A stretch of 64,000 nucleotides of DNA from Apostichopus japonicus (Eukaryota > Echinodermata > Holothuroidea > Aspidochirotida > Stichopodidae): contig NC_092564.1 of NCBI RefSeq assembly GCF_037975245.1, forward strand, positions 7,415,984-7,479,983, given 5' to 3'. Position numbers and translations under genes: made by a program. The notes below the pieces were generated by a model. It did not search any database. It was given only the letters and a program-made list of their open reading frames with translations, and was not told the origin of the DNA. Below are positions 1 through 13,300 of the stretch, one piece after another. Position 1 is the first letter of the stretch. Every line of letters begins with the position of its first letter.

Positions 1-1060
1 CACGCGGGATAGATTACGTAATCACTGCAATTGCCTATAGCAGATCGGTAATAGCTATTTATTGACCTTGAAAATGGTTTCCCTAGTGTATTTATTTAGA
101 AATCACCATACATATGTACAAATTATGCCCGAAAATAGCGTCTAATTCGTTCCTTATGGACGCAATCTACACGTAATAATGCTCACTCGTGCCTGCTTGG
201 GCTTGAAGGAACAAAAATGCGAACAAGCGAGGGTATATACCCCTGAAAAGTAGCTTTCTGATATCATTTACACGTAAACAATTCCGCTATGGCGATTGTA
301 TATAGCTTCGACACGCGGGATAGATTACGTAATCACTGCAATTGCCTATAGCAGATCGGTAATAGCTATTTATTGACCGTGAAAATGGTTTCCCTAGTGT
401 ATTTATTTAGAAATCACCATACATATGTACAAATTATGCCCGAAATTAGCGTCTAATTCGTTCCTTATGGACGCAATCTACACGTAAGAATGCTCACTCG
501 TGCCTGCTTGGGCTTGCAGGAACAAAAATGCGAACAAGCGAGGGTATATACCCCTGAAAAGTAGCTTTCTGATATCATTTACACGTAAACAATTCCGCTA
601 TGGCGATTGTATATAGCTTCGACACGCGGGATAGATTACGTAATCACTGCAATTGCCTATAGCAGATCGGTAATAGCTATTTATTGACCGTGAAAATGGT
701 TTCCCTAGTGTATTTATTTAGAAATCACCATACATATGTACAAATTATGCCCGAAATTAGCGTCTAATTCGTTCCTTATGGACGCAATCTACACGTAATA
801 ATGCTCACTCGTGCCTGCTTGGGCTTGCAGGAACAAAAATGCGAACAAGCGAGGGTATATACCCCTGAAAAGTAGCTTTCTGATATCATTTACACGTAAA
901 CAATTCCGCTATGGCGATTGTATATAGCTTCGACACGCGGGATAGATTACGTAATCACTGCAATTGCCTATAGCAGATCGGTAATAGCTATTTATTGACC
1001 GTGAAAATGGTTTCCCTAGTGTATTTATTTAGAAATCACCATACATATGTACAAATTATG

Positions 1061-1113
1061 AAATTAATAAATTATTATTATTTAGAAATCACCATACATA
1101 TGTACAAATTATG
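1061..1113 (+). repeat. 53-bp internal duplication in a satellite monomer (copy 1)
   Basis: After ACAAATTATG the monomer carries a novel A/T-rich bridge of about 17 bp, then repeats the preceding TATTTAGAAATCACC...ACAAATTATG segment before continuing with CCCGAAATTAG. The monomer becomes 364 bp. Identical inserts start at 2980, 4277 and 5885. Confidence 0.95.
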
Positions 1114-2979
1114 CCCGAAATTAGCGTCTAATTCGTTCCTTATGGACGCAATCTACACGTAATAATGCTCACTCGTGCCTGCTTGGGCTTGCAGGAACAA
1201 AAATGCGAACAAGCGAGGGTATATACCCCTGAAAAGTAGCTTTCTGATATCATTTACACGTAAACAATTCCGCTATGGCGATTGTATATAGCTTCGACAC
1301 GCGGGATAGATTACGTAATCACTGCAATTGCCTATAGCAGATCGGTAATAGCTATTTATTGACCGTGAAAATGGTTTCCCTAGTGTATTTATTTAGAAAT
1401 CACCATACATATGTACAAATTATGCCCGAAAATAGCGTCTAATTCGTTCCTTATGGACGCAATCTACACGTAATAATGCTCACTCGTGCCTGCTTGGGCT
1501 TGAAGGAACAAAAATGCGAACAAGCGAGGGTATATACCCCTGAAAAGTAGCTTTCTGATATCATTTACACGTAAACAATTCCGCTATGGCGATTGTATAT
1601 AGCTTCGACACGCGGGATAGATTACGTAATCACTGCAATTGCCTATAGCAGATCGGTAATAGCTATTTATTGACCGTGAAAATGGTTTCCCTAGTGTATT
1701 TATTTAGAAATCACCATACATATGTACAAATTATGCCCGAAATTAGCGTCTAATTCGTTCCTTATGGACGCAATCTACACGTAATAATGCTCACTCGTGC
1801 CTGCTTGGGCTTGCAGGAACAAAAATGCGAACAAGCGAGGGTATATACCCCTGAAAAGTAGCTTTCTGATATCATTTACACGTAAACAATTCCGCTATGG
1901 CGATTGTATATAGCTTCGACACGCGGGATAGATTACGTAATCACTGCAATTGCCTATAGCAGATCGGTAATAGCTATTTATTGACCGTGAAAATGGTTTC
2001 CCTAGTGTATTTATTTAGAAATCACCATACATATGTACAAATTATGCCCGAAAATAGCGTCTAATTCGTTCCTTATGGACGCAATCTACACGTAATAATG
2101 CTCACTCGTGCCTGCTTGGGCTTGAAGGAACAAAAATGCGAACAAGCGAGGGTATATACCCCTGAAAAGTAGCTTTCTGATATCATTTACACGTAAACAA
2201 TTCCGCTATGGCGATTGTATATAGCTTCGACACGCGGGATAGATTACGTAATCACTGCAATTGCCTATAGCAGATCGGTAATAGCTATTTATTGACCGTG
2301 AAAATGGTTTCCCTAGTGTATTTATTTAGAAATCACCATACATATGTACAAATTATGCCCGAAATTAGCGTCTAATTCGTTCCTTATGGACGCAATCTAC
2401 ACGTAATAATGCTCACTCGTGCCTGCTTGGGCTTGCAGGAACAAAAATGCGAACAAGCGAGGGTATATACCCCTGAAAAGTAGCTTTCTGATATCATTTA
2501 CACGTAAACAATTCCGCTATGGCGATTGTATATAGCTTCGACACGCGGGATAGATTACGTAATCACTGCAATTGCCTATAGCAGATCGGTAATAGCTATT
2601 TATTGACCGTGAAAATGGTTTCCCTAGTGTATTTATTTAGAAATCACCATACATATGTACAAATTATGCCCGAAATTAGCGTCTAATTCGTTCCTTATGG
2701 ACGCAATCTACACGTAATAATGCTCACTCGTGCCTGCTTGGGCTTGCAGGAACAAAAATGCGAACAAGCGAGGGTATATACCCCTGAAAAGTAGCTTTCT
2801 GATATCATTTACACGTAAACAATTCCGCTATGGCGATTGTATATAGCTTCGACACGCGGGATAGATTACGTAATCACTGCAATTGCCTATAGCAGATCGG
2901 TAATAGCTATTTATTGACCGTGAAAATGGTTTCCCTAGTGTATTTATTTAGAAATCACCATACATATGTACAAATTATG

Positions 2980-3032
2980 AAATTAATAAATTATTATTAT
3001 TTAGAAATCACCATACATATGTACAAATTATG
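2980..3032 (+). repeat. 53-bp internal duplication in a satellite monomer (copy 2)
   Basis: Same insert and position within the monomer as at 1061. The distance of 1,919 bp equals six monomers plus one insert. Confidence 0.95.
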
Positions 3033-4276
3033 CCCGAAATTAGCGTCTAATTCGTTCCTTATGGACGCAATCTACACGTAATAATGCTCACTCGTGCCTG
3101 CTTGGGCTTGCAGGAACAAAAATGCGAACAAGCGAGGGTATATACCCCTGAAAAGTAGCTTTCTGATATCATTTACACGTAAACAATTCCGCTATGGCGA
3201 TTGTATATAGCTTCGACACGCGGGATAGATTACGTAATCACTGCAATTGCCTATAGCAGATCGGTAATAGCTATTTATTGACCGTGAAAATGGTTTCCCT
3301 AGTGTATTTATTTAGAAATCACCATACATATGTACAAATTATGCCCGAAAATAGCGTCTAATTCGTTCCTTATGGACGCAATCTACACGTAATAATGCTC
3401 ACTCGTGCCTGCTTGGGCTTGAAGGAACAAAAATGCGAACAAGCGAGGGTATATACCCCTGAAAAGTAGCTTTCTGATATCATTTACACGTAAACAATTC
3501 CGCTATGGCGATTGTATATAGCTTCGACACGCGGGATAGATTACGTAATCACTGCAATTGCCTATAGCAGATCGGTAATAGCTATTTATTGACCGTGAAA
3601 ATGGTTTCCCTAGTGTATTTATTTAGAAATCACCATACATATGTACAAATTATGCCCGAAATTAGCGTCTAATTTGTTCCTTATGGACGCAATCTACACG
3701 TAATAATGCTCACTCGTGCCTGCTTGGGCTTGCAGGAACAAAAATGCGAACAAGCGAGGGTATATACCCCTGAAAAGTAGCTTTCTGATATCATTTACAC
3801 GTAAACAATTCCGCTATGGCGATTGTATATAGCTTCGACACGCGGGATAGATTACGTAATCACTGCAATTGCCTATAGCAGATCGGTAATAGCTATTTAT
3901 TGACCGTGAAAATGGTTTCCCTAGTGTATTTATTTAGAAATCACCATACATATGTACAAATTATGCCCGAAATTAGCGTCTAATTCGTTCCTTATGGACG
4001 CAATCTACACGTAATAATGCTCACTCGTGCCTGCTTGGGCTTGCAGGAACAAAAATGCGAACAAGCGAGGGTATATACCCCTGAAAAGTAGCTTTCTGAT
4101 ATCATTTACACGTAAACAATTCCGCTATGGCGATTGTATATAGCTTCGACACGCGGGATAGATTACGTAATCACTGCAATTGCCTATAGCAGATCGGTAA
4201 TAGCTATTTATTGACCGTGAAAATGGTTTCCCTAGTGTATTTATTTAGAAATCACCATACATATGTACAAATTATG

Positions 4277-4329
4277 AAATTAATAAATTATTATTATTTA
4301 GAAATCACCATACATATGTACAAATTATG
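4277..4329 (+). repeat. 53-bp internal duplication in a satellite monomer (copy 3)
   Basis: Same insert. The distance from copy 2 is 1,297 bp, equal to four monomers plus one insert. Confidence 0.95.
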
Positions 4330-5884
4330 CCCGAAATTAGCGTCTAATTCGTTCCTTATGGACGCAATCTACACGTAATAATGCTCACTCGTGCCTGCTT
4401 GGGCTTGCAGGAACAAAAATGCGAACAAGCGAGGGTATATACCCCTGAAAAGTAGCTTTCTGATATCATTTACACGTAAACAATTCCGCTATGGCGATTG
4501 TATATAGCTTCGACACGCGGGATAGATTACGTAATCACTGCAATTGCCTATAGCAGATCGGTAATAGCTATTTATTGACCGTGAAAATGGTTTCCCTAGT
4601 GTATTTATTTAGAAATCACCATACATATGTACAAATTATGCCCGAAAATAGCGTCTAATTCGTTCCTTATGGACGCAATCTACACGTAATAATGCTCACT
4701 CGTGCCTGCTTGGGCTTGAAGGAACAAAAATGCGAACAAGCGAGGGTATATACCCCTGAAAAGTAGCTTTCTGATATCATTTACACGTAAACAATTCCGC
4801 TATGGCGATTGTATATAGCTTCGACACGCGGGATAGATTACGTAATCACTGCAATTGCCTATAGCAGATCGGTAATAGCTATTTATTGACCGTGAAAATG
4901 GTTTCCCTAGTGTATTTATTTAGAAATCACCATACATATGTACAAATTATGCCCGAAATTAGCATCTAATTCGTTCCTTATGGACGCAATCTACACGTAA
5001 TAATGCTCACTCGTGCCTGCTTGGGCTTGAAGGAACAAAAATGCGAACAAGCGAGGGTATATACCCCTGAAAAGTAGCTTTCTGATATCATTTACACGTA
5101 AACAATTCCGCTATGGCGATTGTATATAGCTTCGACACGCGGGATAGATTACGTAATCACTGCAATTGCCTATAGCAGATCGGTAATAGCTATTTATTGA
5201 CCGTGAAAATGGTTTCCCTAGTGTATTTATTTAGAAATCACCATACATATGTACAAATTATGCCCGAAATTAGCGTCTAATTCGTTCCTTATGGACGCAA
5301 TCTACACGTAATAATGCTCACTCGTGCCTGCTTGGGCTTGCAGGAACAAAAATGCGAACAAGCGAGGGTATATACCCCTGAAAAGTAGCTTTCTGATATC
5401 ATTTACACGTAAACAATTCCGCTATGGCGATTGTATATAGCTTCGACACGCGGGATAGATTACGTAATCACTGCAATTGCCTATAGCAGATCGGTAATAG
5501 CTATTTATTGACCGTGAAAATGGTTTCCCTAGTGTATTTATTTAGAAATCACCATACATATGTACAAATTATGCCCGAAATTAGCGTCTAATTCGTTCCT
5601 TATGGACGCAATCTACACGTAATAATGCTCACTCGTGCCTGCTTGGGCTTGCAGGAACAAAAATGCGAACAAGCGAGGGTATATACCCCTGAAAAGTAGC
5701 TTTCTGATATCATTTACACGTAAACAATTCCGCTATGGCGATTGTATATAGCTTCGACACGCGGGATAGATTACGTAATCACTGCAATTGCCTATAGCAG
5801 ATCGGTAATAGCTATTTATTGACCGTGAAAATGGTTTCCCTAGTGTATTTATTTAGAAATCACCATACATATGTACAAATTATG

Positions 5885-5937
5885 AAATTAATAAATTATT
5901 ATTATTTAGAAATCACCATACATATGTACAAATTATG
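5885..5937 (+). repeat. 53-bp internal duplication in a satellite monomer (copy 4)
   Basis: Same insert. The distance from copy 3 is 1,608 bp, equal to five monomers plus one insert. No further copy occurs in the remaining 42 kb of array. Confidence 0.95.
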
Positions 5938-8900
5938 CCCGAAATTAGCGTCTAATTCGTTCCTTATGGACGCAATCTACACGTAATAATGCTCACTCGT
6001 GCCTGCTTGGGCTTGCAGGAACAAAAATGCGAACAAGCGAGGGTATATACCCCTGAAAAGTAGCTTTCTGATATCATTTACACGTAAACAATTCCGCTAT
6101 GGCGATTGTATATAGCTTCGACACGCGGGATAGATTACGTAATCACTGCAATTGCCTATAGCAGATCGGTAATAGCTATTTATTGACCGTGAAAATGGTT
6201 TCCCTAGTGTATTTATTTAGAAATCACCATACATATGTACAAATTATGCCCGAAAATAGCGTCTAATTCGTTCCTTATGGACGCAATCTACACGTAATAA
6301 TGCTCACTCGTGCCTGCTTGGGCTTGAAGGAACAAAAATGCGAACAAGCGAGGGTATATACCCCTGAAAAGTAGCTTTCTGATATCATTTACACGTAAAC
6401 AATTCCGCTATGGCGATTGTATATAGCTTCGACACGCGGGATAGATTACGTAATCACTGCAATTGCCTATAGCAGATCGGTAATAGCTATTTATTGACCG
6501 TGAAAATGGTTTCCCTAGTGTATTTATTTAGAAATCACCATACATATGTACAAATTATGCCCGAAATTAGCATCTAATTCGTTCCTTATGGACGCAATCT
6601 ACACGTAATAATGCTCACTCGTGCCTGCTTGGGCTTGCAGGAACAAAAATGCGAACAAGCGAGGGTATATACCCCTGAAAAGTAGCTTTCTGATATCATT
6701 TACACGTAAACAATTCCGCTATGGCGATTGTATATAGCTTCGACACGCGGGATAGATTACGTAATCACTGCAATTGCCTATAGCAGATCGGTAATAGCTA
6801 TTTATTGACCGTGAAAATGGTTTCCCTAGTGTATTTATTTAGAAATCACCATACATATGTACAAATTATGCCCGAAAATAGCGTCTAATTCGTTCCTTAT
6901 GGACGCAATCTACACGTAATAATGCTCACTCGTGCCTGCTTGGGCTTGAAGGAACAAAAATGCGAACAAGCGAGGGTATATACCCCTGAAAAGTAGCTTT
7001 CTGATATCATTTACACGTAAACAATTCCGCTATGGCGATTGTATATAGCTTCGACACGCGGGATAGATTACGTAATCACTGCAATTGCCTATAGCAGATC
7101 GGTAATAGCTATTTATTGACCGTGAAAATGGTTTCCCTAGTGTATTTATTTAGAAATCACCATACATATGTACAAATTATGCCCGAAATTAGCGTCTAAT
7201 TCGTTCCTTATGGACGCAATCTACACGTAATAATGCTCACTCGTGCCTGCTGGGGCTTGCAGGAACAAAAATGCGAACAAGCGAGGGTATATACCCCTGA
7301 AAAGTAGCTTTCTGATATCATTTACACGTAAACAATTCCGCTATGGCGATTGTATATAGCTTCGACACGCGGGATAGATTACGTAATCACTGCAATTGCC
7401 TATAGCAGATCGGTAATAGCTATTTATTGACCTTGAAAATGGTTTCCCTAGTGTATTTATTTAGAAATCACCATACATATGTACAAATTATGCCCGAAAT
7501 TAGCGTCTAATTCGTTCCTTATGGACGCAATCTACACGTAATAATGCTCACTCGTGCCTGCTTGGGCTTGCAGGAACAAAAATGCGAACAAGCGAGGGTA
7601 TATACCCCTGAAAAGTAGCTTTCTGATATCATTTACACGTAAACAATTCCGCTATGGCGATTGTATATAGCTTCGACACGCGGGATAGATTACGTAATCA
7701 CTGCAATTGCCTATAGCAGATCGGTAATAGCTATTTATTGACCGTGAAAATGGTTTCCCTAGTGTATTTATTTAGAAATCACCATACATATGTACAAATT
7801 ATGCCCGAAATTAGCGTCTAATTCGTTCCTTATGGACGCAATCTACACGTAATAATGCTCACTCGTGCCTGCTTGGGCTTGCAGGAACAAAAATGCGAAC
7901 AAGCGAGGGTATATACCCCTGAAAAGTAGCTTTCTGATATCATTTACACGTAAACAATTCCGCTATGGCGATTGTATATAGCTTCGACACGCGGGATAGA
8001 TTACGTAATCACTGCAATTGCCTATAGCAGATCGGTAATAGCTATTTATTGACCGTGAAAATGGTTTCCCTAGTGTATTTATTTAGAAATCACCATACAT
8101 ATGTACAAATTATGCCCGAAAATAGCGTCTAATTCGTTCCTTATGGACGCAATCTACACGTAATAATGCTCACTCGTGCCTGCTTGGGCTTGAAGGAACA
8201 AAAATGCGAACAAGCGAGGGTATATACCCCTGAAAAGTAGCTTTCTGATATCATTTACACGTAAACAATTCCGCTATGGCGATTGTATATAGCTTCGACA
8301 CGCGGGATAGATTACGTAATCACTGCAATTGCCTATAGCAGATCGGTAATAGCTATTTATTGACCGTGAAAATGGTTTCCCTAGTGTATTTATTTAGAAA
8401 TCACCATACATATGTACAAATTATGCCCGAAATTAGCGTCTAATTCGTTCCTTATGGACGCAATCTACACGTAATAATGCTCACTCGTGCCTGCTTGGGC
8501 TTGCAGGAACAAAAATGCGAACAAGCGAGGGTATATACCCCTGAAAAGTAGCTTTCTGATATCATTTACACGTAAACAATTCCGCTATGGCGATTGTATA
8601 TAGCTTCGACACGCGGGATAGATTACGTAATCACTGCAATTGCCTATAGCAGATCGGTAATAGCTATTTATTGACCGTGAAAATGGTTTCCCTAGTGTAT
8701 TTATTTAGAAATCACCATACATATGTACAAATTATGCCCGAAAATAGCGTCTAATTCGTTCCTTATGGACGCAATCTACACGTAATAATGCTCACTCGTG
8801 CCTGCTTGGGCTTGAAGGAACAAAAATGCGAACAAGCGAGGGTATATACCCCTGAAAAGTAGCTTTCTGATATCATTTACACGTAAACAATTCCGCTATG

Positions 8901-9521
8901 GCGATTGTATATAGCTTCGACACGCGGGATAGATTACGTAATCACTGCAATTGCCTATAGCAGATCGGTAATAGCTATTTATTGACCGTGAAAATGGTTT
9001 CCCTAGTGTATTTATTTAGAAATCACCATACATATGTACAAATTATGCCCGAAATTAGCGTCTAATTCGTTCCTTATGGACGCAATCTACACGTAATAAT
9101 GCTCACTCGTGCCTGCTTGGGCTTGCAGGAACAAAAATGCGAACAAGCGAGGGTATATACCCCTGAAAAGTAGCTTTCTGATATCATTTACACGTAAACA
9201 ATTCCGCTATGGCGATTGTATATAGCTTCGACACGCGGGATAGATTACGTAATCACTGCAATTGCCTATAGCAGATCGGTAATAGCTATTTATTGACCGT
9301 GAAAATGGTTTCCCTAGTGTATTTATTTAGAAATCACCATACATATGTACAAATTATGCCCGAAATTAGCGTCTAATTCGTTCCTTATGGACGCAATCTA
9401 CACGTAATAATGCTCACTCGTGCCTGCTTGGGCTTGCAGGAACAAAAATGCGAACAAGCGAGGGTATATACCCCTGAAAAGTAGCTTTCTGATATCATTT
9501 ACACGTGTGTAAAAGTAAGTT

Positions 9522-9561
9522 GGCCTGACGTTTCGATCCTAGCAGGATCTTCTTCAGAGGC
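9522..9561 (-). ncRNA. Candidate minimal hammerhead ribozyme of the Penelope-like element
   Basis: On the minus strand the order is: stem I strand GCCT, core CTGAAGA (fits CUGANGA), a hairpin GATCC-TGCTA-GGATC (stem II, with one unpaired A at its base), GAAA, a two-base-pair palindromic ACGT stem III, the cleavage triplet GTC, then AGGC pairing with GCCT. Stem III is too short to fold in one molecule, which matches the dimeric minimal hammerheads described in Penelope-like elements. It sits about 15 nt from the 3' junction. The extra A beside stem II may weaken it. Activity is not shown. Confidence 0.55.
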
Positions 9562-9874
9562 TAAATGACAAGTTACAGTAACAGAGGGGACAAAAACACG
9601 CACAGAATACAGACAGGTTAATGAGCACGGTGAACACAATGAGATGGATGAGAGGGGATTATAAGTAGAAAGCAACAGGAGAAGAGGAGAGGAAGGAGAT
9701 AAACTGTGGAGGGACAAAGAGAGGATTAAAGGCACAGGGTGAGGAATAAACTGGAGAGGGACAAAGACAGAAAGGTGTGAAGAAAAATGGAGGGGAAGAG
9801 AGCTGTGAGAGGAAGAGTGAAAGGGGGGGGGGGGAAAGGGAGAAAGGGGAGAAGGAGTAGGGAACAGAGGAAAG

Positions 9875-10356
9875 TTAGTCATGTCCTTCCTGAATGTTCA
9901 GCCCATGAGGTTGAATGGTACGAAGGCGTTGCATCCAGAGCCTCTCTCTGCTGATACGTACTAGGTCAGGACGGCTACCTAAGGATTCAATCCCCTGTAG
10001 GGACATGTCGTTAATGGTATGGTTGGGAAGGTTAAAATGTTCTCCAACTGGGGTCTCAGTCTTCATGGTGTTGACTGTGGATCTGTGACCATAGAAACGC
10101 TTCTTGAGGGTGGTTTTGGTTTCGCCAACATACTGGATGCCGCAAACTCTACAAGAGATCAGATAGATGACATTGGTGGTAGTGCAAGTGATGTGACCCT
10201 TAGTCTTGTGTGTGAGTTGCATGCTGTGGCTGGTGATGGAATTGGATTCAACAATGTGGTGGCTGCAGACGATGCATCTCGAAGTACGATCACATTTGAA
10301 GGTACCATGCTGAATGGGTGTGGGGTTAGAAGTAAGAGGTGGAACAGCAGCATTTA
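9875..10356 (-). pseudogene. Penelope-like element C-terminal GIY-YIG endonuclease fragment
   Basis: This is an open frame of about 160 codons with no native start; the coding sequence simply begins at the 5' truncation point. It reads a Cys-rich stretch (CDRTSRCIVC), then the nuclease core: NVIYLISC and IQYVGET correspond to the GIY and YIG strands, KKRFYGHR supplies the conserved Arg, and PVGEHFNLPNH supplies the catalytic Glu and following Asn/His. A stop follows at 9875. In intact Penelope-like elements this domain nicks target DNA to prime reverse transcription and lies after the reverse transcriptase. No frameshift is visible, but without the reverse transcriptase and a promoter it is a dead fragment. 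An internal Met at 10222 is unlikely to be a genuine start. Confidence 0.87.
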
Positions 10357-13300
10357 CATTTACACGTAAACAATTCCGCTATGGCGATTGTATATAGCTT
10401 CGACACGCGGGATAGATTACGTAATCACTGCAATTGCCTATAGCAGATCGGTAATAGCTATTTATTGACCGTGAAAATGGTTTCCCTAGTGTATTTATTT
10501 AGAAATCACCATACATATGTACAAATTATGCTCGAAAATAGCGTCTAATTCGTTCCTTATGGACGCAATCTACACGTAATAATGCTCACTCGTGCCTGCT
10601 TGGGCTTGCAGGAACAAAAATGCGAACAAGCGAGGGTATATACCCCTGAAAAGTAGCTTTCTGATATCATTTACACGTAAACAATTCCGCTATGGCGATT
10701 GTATATAGCTTCGACACGCGGGATAGATTACGTAATCACTGCAATTGCCTATAGCAGATCGGTAATAGCTATTTATTGACCGTGAAAATGGTTTCCCTAG
10801 TGTATTTATTTAGAAATCACCATACATATGTACAAATTATGCCCGAAATTAGCGTCTAATTCGTTCCTTATGGACGCAATCTACACGTAATAATGCTCAC
10901 TCGTGCCTGCTTGGGCTTGAAGGAACAAAAATGCGAACAAGCGAGGGTATATACCCCTGAAAAGTAGCTTTCTGATATCATTTACACGTAAACAATTCCG
11001 CTATGGCGATTGTATATAGCTTCGACACGCGGGATAGATTACGTAATCACTGCAATTGCCTATAGCAGATCGGTAATAGCTATTTATTGACCGTGAAAAT
11101 GGTTTCCCTAGTGTATTTATTTAGAAATCACCATACATATGTACAAATTATGCCCGAAAATAGCGTCTAATTCGTTCCTTATGGACGCAATCTACACGTA
11201 ATAATGCTCACTCGTGCCTGCTTGGGCTTGCAGGAACAAAAATGCGAACAAGCGAGGGTATATACCCCTGAAAAGTAGCTTTCTGATATCATTTACACGT
11301 AAACAATTCCGCTATGGCGATTGTATATAGCTTCGACACGCGGGATAGATTACGTAATCACTGCAATTGCCTATAGCAGATCGGTAATAGCTATTTATTG
11401 ACCGTGAAAATGGTTTCCCTAGTGTATTTATTTAGAAATCACCATACATATGTACAAATTATGCCCGAAAATAGCGTCTAATTCGTTCCTTATGGACGCA
11501 ATCTACACGTAATAATGCTCACTCGTGCCTGCTTGCGCTTGAAGGAACAAAAATGCGAACAAGCGAGGGTATATACCCCTGAAAAGTAGCTTTCTGATAT
11601 CATTTACACGTAAACAATTCCGCTATGGCGATTGTATATAGCTTCGACACGCGGGATAGATTACGTAATCACTGCAATTGCCTATAGCAGATCGGTAATA
11701 GCTATTTATTGACCGTGAAAATGGTTTCCCTAGTGTATTTATTTAGAAATCACCATACATATGTACAAATTATGCCCGAAATTAGCGTCTAATTCGTTCC
11801 TTATGGACGCAATCTACACGTAATAATGCTCACTCGTGCCTGCTTGGGCTTGCAGGAACAAAAATGCGAACAAGCGAGGGTATATACCCCTGAAAAGTAG
11901 CTTTCTGATATCATTTACACGTAAACAATTCCGCTATGGCGATTGTATATAGCTTCGACACGCGGGATAGATTACGTAATCACTGCAATTGCCTATAGCA
12001 GATCGGTAATAGCTATTTATTGACCGTGAAAATGGTTTCCCTAGTGTATTTATTTAGAAATCACCATACATATGTACAAATTATGCCCGAAATTAGCGTC
12101 TAATTCGTTCCTTATGGACGCAATCTACACGTAATAATGCTCACTCGTGCCTGCTTGGGCTTGCAGGAACAAAAATGCGAACAAGCGAGGGTATATACCC
12201 CTGAAAAGTAGCTTTCTGATATCATTTACACGTAAACAATTCCGCTATGGCGATTGTATATAGCTTCGACACGCGGGATAGATTACGTAATCACTGCAAT
12301 TGCCTATAGCAGATCGGTAATAGCTATTTATTGACCGTGAAAATGGTTTCCCTAGTGTATTTATTTAGAAATCACCATACATATGTACAAATTATGCCCG
12401 AAAATAGCGTCTAATTCGTTCCTTATGGACGCAATCTACACGTAATAATGCTCACTCGTGCCTGCTTGGGCTTGAAGGAACAAAAATGCGAACAAGCGAG
12501 GGTATATACCCCTGAAAAGTAGCTTTCTGATATCATTTACACGTAAACAATTCCGCTATGGCGATTGTATATAGCTTCGACACGCGGGATAGATTACGTA
12601 ATCACTGCAATTGCCTATAGCAGATCGGTAATAGCTATTTATTGACCGTGAAAATGGTTTCCCTAGTGTATTTATTTAGAAATCACCATACATATGTACA
12701 AATTATGCCCGAAATTAGCGTCTAATTCGTTCCTTATGGACGCAATCTACACGTAATAATGCTCACTCGTGCCTGCTTGGGCTTGCAGGAACAAAAATGC
12801 GAACAAGCGAGGGTATATACCCCTGAAAAGTAGCTTTCTGATATCATTTACACGTAAACAATTCCGCTATGGCGATTGTATATAGCTTCGACACGCGGGA
12901 TAGATTACGTAATCACTGCAATTGCCTATAGCAGATCGGTAATAGCTATTTATTGACCTTGAAAATGGTTTCCCTAGTGTATTTATTTAGAAATCACCAT
13001 ACATATGTACAAATTATGCCCGAAAATAGCGTCTAATTCGTTCCTTATGGACGCAATCTACACGTAATAATGCTCACTCGTGCCTGCTTGGGCTTGAAGG
13101 AACAAAAATGCGAACAAGCGAGGGTATATACCCCTGAAAAGTAGCTTTCTGATATCATTTACACGTAAACAATTCCGCTATGGCGATTGTATATAGCTTC
13201 GACACGCGGGATAGATTACGTAATCACTGCAATTGCCTATAGCAGATCGGTAATAGCTATTTATTGACCGTGAAAATGGTTTCCCTAGTGTATTTATTTA

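Larger units (their letters stand above)
1..9506 (+). repeat. 311-bp satellite array, block 1 (about 30 monomers)
   Basis: Head-to-tail tandem monomers of 311 bp. The landmark CACGCGGG starts at 1, 312, 623 and 934, then at 1298 because that monomer carries a 53-bp insert. Block length equals 29 monomers plus 275 bp after removing four 53-bp inserts, so the register is exact. Monomers differ by very few substitutions. Two linked markers define subtypes: A has GAAAATAGCG with CTTGAAGG, B has GAAATTAGCG with CTTGCAGG. The block begins at base 1 inside the array, so the true left edge is outside the window. No conserved reading frame crosses a monomer. Confidence 0.98.
9507..10356 (-). mobile_element. 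5'-truncated Penelope-like retroelement inserted in the satellite
   Basis: An 850-bp non-satellite segment interrupts one monomer. The 11-bp satellite word CATTTACACGT occurs on both sides (9496-9506 and 10357-10367), which is a target-site duplication, and the register resumes exactly. On the minus strand the right part encodes a GIY-YIG nuclease fragment (10356-9875). It is followed by a pyrimidine-rich 3' untranslated part (C-tract at 9826-9836) and, next to the 3' junction, a hammerhead-like motif (9561-9522). A C-terminal GIY-YIG nuclease and hammerhead motifs are known features of Penelope-like elements. The reverse transcriptase is absent, consistent with 5' truncation during reverse transcription. 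The insertion is single-copy in the array, so it is later than the last local amplification. Confidence 0.88.

Noticed and set aside
1-311. Hammerhead ribozyme in the satellite monomer itself
   Set aside because: Some animal satellites encode one, so I looked on both strands. No CTGANGA core followed by a hairpin and GAAA is present.
9499-9882. 127-codon minus-strand frame rich in Pro, Ser and Leu
   Set aside because: It is the translation of the pyrimidine-rich 3' untranslated part of the Penelope-like element and runs into the satellite.
10019-10369. 116-codon plus-strand frame
   Set aside because: It lies antisense to the GIY-YIG endonuclease frame and extends into the satellite; no domain.
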